From contig NZ_QXHD01000004.1 of the NCBI RefSeq assembly GCF_011009555.1, positions 1,988,550 to 2,049,836 of the forward strand: a stretch of 61,287 bases of DNA, in the 5' to 3' direction. The position numbers were made by a program, and so were the translations under genes. Of this stretch, positions 56,920 through 61,287 are shown one piece after another (within the stretch, counting starts at the first letter, position 1; each line of letters starts with the position of its first letter). This DNA is from Adonisia turfae CCMR0081 (GTDB taxonomy: Bacteria > Cyanobacteriota > Cyanobacteriia > Phormidesmidales > Phormidesmidaceae). The notes below the pieces were generated by a model. That model was not told the origin of the DNA, searched no databases, and was given only the letters and a program-made list of their open reading frames with translations.

Positions 56920-59046
56920 ATGAATCTTCGTCGCTCCCTCAGTGCAAAGCTTCCTCCTCCACTCAAACCCTTAACCCAGTTCATTTATAACTATTGGTGG
57001 AGCTGGACCTCTGAGCGTGGGTCCCTATTTCGGGTGCTGGCCCCTGACCTTTGGCAAGACTGTCAGCACAATCCTGTAGCGCTTATGCAGGCAATTACTC
57101 CAGAACGTCTGTGGCAGCTTGCAGAAGATCCAAACTACCTCAAACGATTACAAACCCTAGCCGCTGAGTTTCAAACCTATCTCCATAGAGACCATACCTG
57201 GGCTCAAGAAGTAGCCCCTAGTATTACCTCTGATAACCCAGTTGCCTATTTCTGCATCGAGTACGGTATTCATGAATCTCTACCGCTGTACTGTGGCGGT
57301 TTGGGCGTGTTAGCTGGCGATCACCTCAAATCAGCCTCGGATTTAGGGCTACCAATGGTGGGTGTGGGCCTGTTATACCACCAGGGCTATTTCTCCCAGC
57401 GCCTTAATCGCAGTGGCTGGCAAGAAAGTCATTACTCCTGTAATGACTTTGAAAATCTGCCGCTGATTCCGGTATGCAATGAGCATGGGCAACGGCTCAA
57501 AATTCGGGTCATCATTGGCCAGCGCATGGTTAAAGCTCAAGTATGGCAGGTGCAAGTTGGTCGTAGTCTGCTGTACTTGTTGGATACAGACATTATTGAA
57601 AACGATAGTGAAGACCGACACATCACGGCCCAACTCTACAGTGGTGACCCGGATAAGCAATTGGCCCAGGAAATGCTTTTGGGTATCGGCGGTGTACGTA
57701 TGCTGCAGGCGTTGGGCATTGAGCCTGCCATTTATCACCTGAATGATGTGCATGCAGCCTTCGCTTTACTGGAATTGGCCAGGTTTGAACTCGAACAAAT
57801 GGGCGGCACCCTAGATGATGTCAAATCCTATGTGTGCGATCGCACCCTCTTTACAACACATACACCAGTGCCCACAGGCCAGGCATTTTCCGTGGGGATG
57901 ATGGAGAACTATTTTGCCGATTATTGGCCCAGATTGGGACTAGAGCGTGAAGAATTCTTGGCCTTAGGACATCAAGCCTCAAGTCCTGACGTGTTTAGCA
58001 TGACGGCTTTAGCACTACAGCTGACCCGGACGGCTAATGCGGTGAGCAAGCGCCACGGTGAGGTATCTCGACAGCTCTGGCAAAACCTCTACGCCGAGCG
58101 CTCAGACAAAAAAGCCCCCATTGGTCATGTCACTAACGGCATCCATGCCCGCAGCTGGATTGCCCCACTTTTAGAAGACCTGTATCAAGACTATTTAGGC
58201 AAACACTGGGCCGAGCGCATCAGCGATCCAGAAACTTGGAGCAAAATTGAACATATTCCCGACGAACGTCTGTGGCAGCGGCACCAAATTCTTAAAGCAC
58301 GGCTAATTGCCTACACGCGAGACCGGGTGCTTAAGGCCAGGCGAGATCGCAAAGAATGCTCCGATGACATCAATGCAGTAGAGCGTCTGCTGGACCCTAA
58401 AATCCTCACCCTCGGCTTTGCCCGACGATTTAGCGACTATAAACGCAGTGACCTGATTTTTCGCGACCTCAGTCGGCTCACCCGAATTTTCTCTAATCAG
58501 AAGCGACCGGTACAGCTAATCATCGCCGGTAAAGCTCGGCCCAACGATACCGCTGGCAAGCGCATCATCCAGCGAGTCATGGAATGGAGTCGTCACCCAG
58601 ACCTGCGAGACCGCATTGCCTTTATCGAAGACTATGACATGTATACGGCCAAGCTTATGGTCCAGGGCATTGATCTTTGGCTAAATACGCCCCGTCGCCC
58701 CCTGGAGGCCTCTGGCACCAGCGGTCAGAAAGTAGCCCTCAATGGCGGCATTAATTTCAGTGTGTTGGATGGTTGGTGGTGTGAAGGCTACAAGCTCCAC
58801 CTCAACGGCTGGACAATTGGTGAAGATGCGGAAACAAGAGATCAGGACGTTCAAGATACGATAGATGCAGAATCGTTTTATTCCCAGCTCGAACGGGAAA
58901 TTGTGCGCCTTTATTATGATTGCGATCGCAACCACGTTCCTCGCGCCTGGGTAAAACGAATGAAAGCCTCGATCCGTACCATTGCACCTATTTTCAATAG
59001 CGATCGCATGGTGTCTGACTACGTCAACCAGCTCTATATTTCATGA
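56920..59046 (+). CDS. glgP: alpha-glucan phosphorylase (short type)
   Basis: Releases glucose-1-phosphate from glycogen or maltodextrins. The protein is of the shorter alpha-glucan phosphorylase family, about 700 residues. It has FCIEYGIHESLPLYCGGLGV, GHVTNGIHARSWIAP and the PLP-site region EASGTSGQKVALNGGINFSV. The ATG at 56920 (MNLRRSL) is preferred; a GTG at 56890 is also in frame. The stop overlaps the tab2-like gene start (ATGA). Confidence 0.94.
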   Translation: MNLRRSLSAKLPPPLKPLTQFIYNYWWSWTSERGSLFRVLAPDLWQDCQHNPVALMQAITPERLWQLAEDPNYLKRLQTLAAEFQTYLHRDHTWAQEVAPSITSDNPVAYFCIEYGIHESLPLYCGGLGVLAGDHLKSASDLGLPMVGVGLLYHQGYFSQRLNRSGWQESHYSCNDFENLPLIPVCNEHGQRLKIRVIIGQRMVKAQVWQVQVGRSLLYLLDTDIIENDSEDRHITAQLYSGDPDKQLAQEMLLGIGGVRMLQALGIEPAIYHLNDVHAAFALLELARFELEQMGGTLDDVKSYVCDRTLFTTHTPVPTGQAFSVGMMENYFADYWPRLGLEREEFLALGHQASSPDVFSMTALALQLTRTANAVSKRHGEVSRQLWQNLYAERSDKKAPIGHVTNGIHARSWIAPLLEDLYQDYLGKHWAERISDPETWSKIEHIPDERLWQRHQILKARLIAYTRDRVLKARRDRKECSDDINAVERLLDPKILTLGFARRFSDYKRSDLIFRDLSRLTRIFSNQKRPVQLIIAGKARPNDTAGKRIIQRVMEWSRHPDLRDRIAFIEDYDMYTAKLMVQGIDLWLNTPRRPLEASGTSGQKVALNGGINFSVLDGWWCEGYKLHLNGWTIGEDAETRDQDVQDTIDAESFYSQLEREIVRLYYDCDRNHVPRAWVKRMKASIRTIAPIFNSDRMVSDYVNQLYIS

Positions 59047-59900
59047 GTCCCCCCTGGCAACTCGACTTTTACCGACGCCCCTTAAAAAACACAGACAATC
59101 AGCCCCTATGGGAGTTACTTGTGTGTACTCCAAACATGGATTTCAGCTATGGGGAAACCTGCCCGCAGCCTGAAGCCGATGCCATGTGGCTACGTCATCA
59201 GATTAAGCAGGCCATCCACCGAGCAGGCTATCGCCCCAAGGTGCTACAGGTCTTTCGGCCCCAGACCCAAACCCTAACGGAAGTAGCCTGTCGAGAATTG
59301 GATATCCCGGTAGGGACCCAACGGAGGCTACCTACCTTAAAACAATGGCTGCGGCAACGTAACGCCTGGTATTCAAATCTCAAAACCTACACGGGAGAAG
59401 CCTATTCGCCATTTGCCATTGAGCGATCGACACCAATTCCTCTGCCAGATAATCTGTGGGGTGAAACGTGGCGGTTTGCGGGTCTATCCAACGCCGATCT
59501 GCTGCGGTTTCAATACGAAGCGATACCGGTGCGTTCCATCCCCAAAGAGCTACTACCTTTGGAAATTGGCCTATCTAGCACGGTCCTCATTCCGGGTGTA
59601 GTGATTGATGGTGGTCAGCGCTCCATGGCGTTGACTCAGTGGTTAGATTCGACGCAACCTGCATTTTTGCAGTATATAGCGGGTCAGCCGGATGGACTGA
59701 TCTTGGAAGCGGGACTTTGCGATCGCTTCGTCCTCACCACCTTTGAAGACAGCGATGTACGCGGTGCAGCCAATGCCTTTGAACAACGCAAAGTAACGTC
59801 CAAAGGCTTACATTTTCTGCTAATCCGCCCCGATGATTCAGGCATGACCTATAGCGGTTTGTGGTTATTACAAGAATCGCCGGATACACAGGTCGGTTAA
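59043..59900 (+). CDS. Tab2/Atab2 family RNA-binding protein
   Basis: A 285-residue protein: LWELLVCTPNMDFSYGETCP, KVLQVFRPQTQTL, NLWGETWRFAGLSNAD and ILEAGLCDRFVLTTFED match the Tab2 family. In Chlamydomonas Tab2 is needed for psaB mRNA translation. In cyanobacteria it is probably an RNA-binding factor for photosystem I biogenesis, which is an inference. Its start overlaps the glgP stop by 4 bases. Confidence 0.85.
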   Translation: MSPPWQLDFYRRPLKNTDNQPLWELLVCTPNMDFSYGETCPQPEADAMWLRHQIKQAIHRAGYRPKVLQVFRPQTQTLTEVACRELDIPVGTQRRLPTLKQWLRQRNAWYSNLKTYTGEAYSPFAIERSTPIPLPDNLWGETWRFAGLSNADLLRFQYEAIPVRSIPKELLPLEIGLSSTVLIPGVVIDGGQRSMALTQWLDSTQPAFLQYIAGQPDGLILEAGLCDRFVLTTFEDSDVRGAANAFEQRKVTSKGLHFLLIRPDDSGMTYSGLWLLQESPDTQVG

Positions 59901-59933
59901 TCCCCTAGCCATACCATGGTGCCTCTCAGAGGA

Positions 59934-59977
59934 TCTTGGGTGTAGAGACGTTCCATAGTTAGTCTCTACACCCAAGA
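59934..59977. repeat. REP-like palindrome, family 1 (copy e)
   Basis: A 16-bp stem (TCTTGGGTGTAGAGAC with GTCTCTACACCCAAGA) with a 12-nt asymmetric loop containing GTTCCATAG. It lies between convergent tab2-like and HTTM-like genes. It keeps the GTAGAG-C-GTTCCAT core of family 1 but lost symmetry at the centre. Confidence 0.82.
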
Positions 59978-59987
59978 CTAACTATCC

Positions 59988-60884
59988 CTACACATGGAAA
60001 AATATTTTTTGGATCAACCAAAATATCCCCTGGGGTAAGGGCATCCAAAGAGGCATCAGTATTAGCAACCCTAAATAAGTACGAGCGATAAAACTACTTT
60101 TTGCCTGGATTAACCCCATGACCATTAGTAGGGCACCAAACCCGATCACTGGAATCACAGCATAAGTCGTAATCACAAACACTATGAGTGTCCAATCTCG
60201 CTTTTGATACAGCCAACGGGGCACCTTTAGCAAAAAGCTAGCAGCGACTAGCCCCTCAATCAAAATCGTCCAATAGGACAGCACTAAACTCGCAGCAGCC
60301 ATACGAGGTGTTGTGGCTAGCTCTTGCGGATTTAACACAGCCGCTGACGCCTGCATGGTTTCAAAAATATGACGATTCTCGGCAAGGGTGGTCAGGTTCA
60401 ACCCACCAAAGAGAACAGCCCCCATTGCTAAACGGCTATCCAGCAAAAATGTCAGATGCAAAAAAGAACCGTCTAAATATTCGCCACCGATAAATTTCCA
60501 AAGGGTGGCAAACAAGAAACATAACCCTATCAGCCAGCGAGAATTCCAGCGCAGTACCTGCTTAGGCTTTTGGCTCCAAACTGCAATGGTGCACACCAAC
60601 ACCCAGTAAGTGTAGAGATATTCGTGGTTGACTAAAGTAGACCAGTGCCAAAGGTTATTAAATACAAGGCATGCGCTCATGCCTAGCCATACCCAGGGCC
60701 GACGCACCAAGCTTGGATTGAGCAACATAGCTGCCGCTAAAAGCTTTTCTGGCAACATGGTCCACAGCCAGTGATCAATGCCATGCAGCAGCAGCAGCAG
60801 CGTTGTCAGCCGCAGTACGAGCAAATAAGTTGGCGGTTCTAGCAGATTATCTAGCCATTGATTCCATTGTTTGACCCAGGTCAT
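59988..60884 (-). CDS. HTTM-like multi-pass membrane protein
   Basis: A 298-residue protein with about seven or eight membrane helices (LLVLRLTTLLLLLHGIDHWL, YWVLVCTIAVW, GLCFLFATLWKFIGGEYLDG and others). It resembles HTTM/vitamin K-dependent carboxylase-like membrane proteins. No catalytic motif was identified. It starts with ATGA overlapping the end of the preceding small gene, so the two genes are likely co-transcribed. Confidence 0.6.
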   Translation of the reverse strand: MTWVKQWNQWLDNLLEPPTYLLVLRLTTLLLLLHGIDHWLWTMLPEKLLAAAMLLNPSLVRRPWVWLGMSACLVFNNLWHWSTLVNHEYLYTYWVLVCTIAVWSQKPKQVLRWNSRWLIGLCFLFATLWKFIGGEYLDGSFLHLTFLLDSRLAMGAVLFGGLNLTTLAENRHIFETMQASAAVLNPQELATTPRMAAASLVLSYWTILIEGLVAASFLLKVPRWLYQKRDWTLIVFVITTYAVIPVIGFGALLMVMGLIQAKSSFIARTYLGLLILMPLWMPLPQGIFWLIQKIFFHV

Positions 60885-61287
60885 AGCTCAACCTCAACCG
60901 GATCAGCAATCGGCTCATAGACAATGGTCTTACCGTCATACACCAAGCGCCACGCCTGTAGCTGAATTTTAGTATCGCAACCCTGCTCACGATTTTCCCC
61001 ATAAAGTTCAGCAATAGGATTCTGAGAATCTATTGAAAGCAGACGCTGGCCCACGCGGCTTAACTGTTGGAGTGTTGGAAAGGTGCTGACATGAATATAG
61101 GTTTCAGCCTTCAAAAATTTAGGCGATGCAGCCACCAGCTCAGGCAACATGATTTCTTGCTGCTGCTGGCAATCAATTAGACGGGTTTTAATGACACGAC
61201 GCTCGTCACGGTCAATGGAGGCAAACATACCAAACCCCCCCCCATGCCACGGACTCAGACCAAGCGTTTGCACCAGTATGATTTGCC
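60881..61287 (-). CDS. hypothetical protein, 5' end outside the window
   Basis: The frame is open to the window edge. The first residues visible before the apparent GTG at 61273 are QIILV, so the true start is probably upstream and could include a membrane segment. The visible part has LSPWHGGGFGMFASIDRDER and a mixed alpha/beta region. It ends in a 4-base overlap with the HTTM-like gene, so it is probably its partner. The function is unknown. Confidence 0.6.
   Translation of the reverse strand, partial: QIILVQTLGLSPWHGGGFGMFASIDRDERRVIKTRLIDCQQQQEIMLPELVAASPKFLKAETYIHVSTFPTLQQLSRVGQRLLSIDSQNPIAELYGENREQGCDTKIQLQAWRLVYDGKTIVYEPIADPVEVEL

Overview
The window is a stretch of cyanobacterial chromosome. 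The clearest signs are the photosystem I genes psaF and psaJ, a LysR regulator of the RbcR type, a ferrochelatase carrying a chlorophyll a/b-binding (CAB) tail, a Tic22-like protein, a Tab2-like translation factor and several families known mainly from cyanobacteria (DUF2555, DUF2996, DUF4332, DUF5340). The octamer GCGATCGC (HIP1) occurs more than 25 times where about one copy is expected by chance, which is typical of many cyanobacteria. Nothing seen fixes the genus. Family names were assigned by reading the proteins, without database searches.

Layout. 0-9 kb: thioredoxin, fabG, a tyrosine recombinase, hemH-CAB, DUF4126, rhomboid protease, hrcA, a 2Fe-2S protein, a hypothetical protein and rbcR. 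9-19 kb: a Ser/Thr kinase fused to a PstS-like domain, a Crp/Fnr regulator, a protein resembling an arginyl-tRNA synthetase without its catalytic core, a cation efflux protein behind a non-coding stretch full of hairpins, a HAD phosphatase, a CobA-like protein without a P-loop, dcd and a cysteine-less flavin oxidoreductase homologue. 19-25 kb: HU and the type IV pilus operon pilMNOQ. 25-36 kb: purT, an orphan solute-binding lipoprotein, glnB-folC behind an NtcA box, queF, gmd, purH. 36-47 kb: a duplicated protein with an 18-Asp tail, an esterase, DUF2555-coaBC, Tic22, tRNA-Pro, an ACT protein, tsaD, psaF-psaJ. 47-61 kb: lpdA-trpC, an rRNA methyltransferase, tRNA-Leu(CAG), murA, an M48 protease, tRNA-Leu(CAA), a dead RAYT-like protein, avtA-rimM, glgP-tab2 and an HTTM-like membrane protein.

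Most genes are housekeeping and lie in single units or pairs. Tight couplings are pilN-pilO, glnB-folC, DUF2555-coaBC, lpdA-trpC, avtA-rimM, glgP-tab2 and the last two genes. Nitrogen and carbon control (glnB, rbcR, the Crp/Fnr protein) and photosystem I biogenesis (psaFJ, Tab2) recur through the window.

The most striking non-gene signal is a set of long palindromes in two sequence families. All eight clear copies lie between convergent genes, and three of them supply or abut the stop codon of the minus-strand gene. A catalytically dead relative of REP-associated transposases is in the same window. Other points of interest are the kinase-PstS fusion, the possible ATC/ATT start of murA, the ArgRS-like relic, the poly-Asp protein and the RNA-like region upstream of the cation efflux gene.
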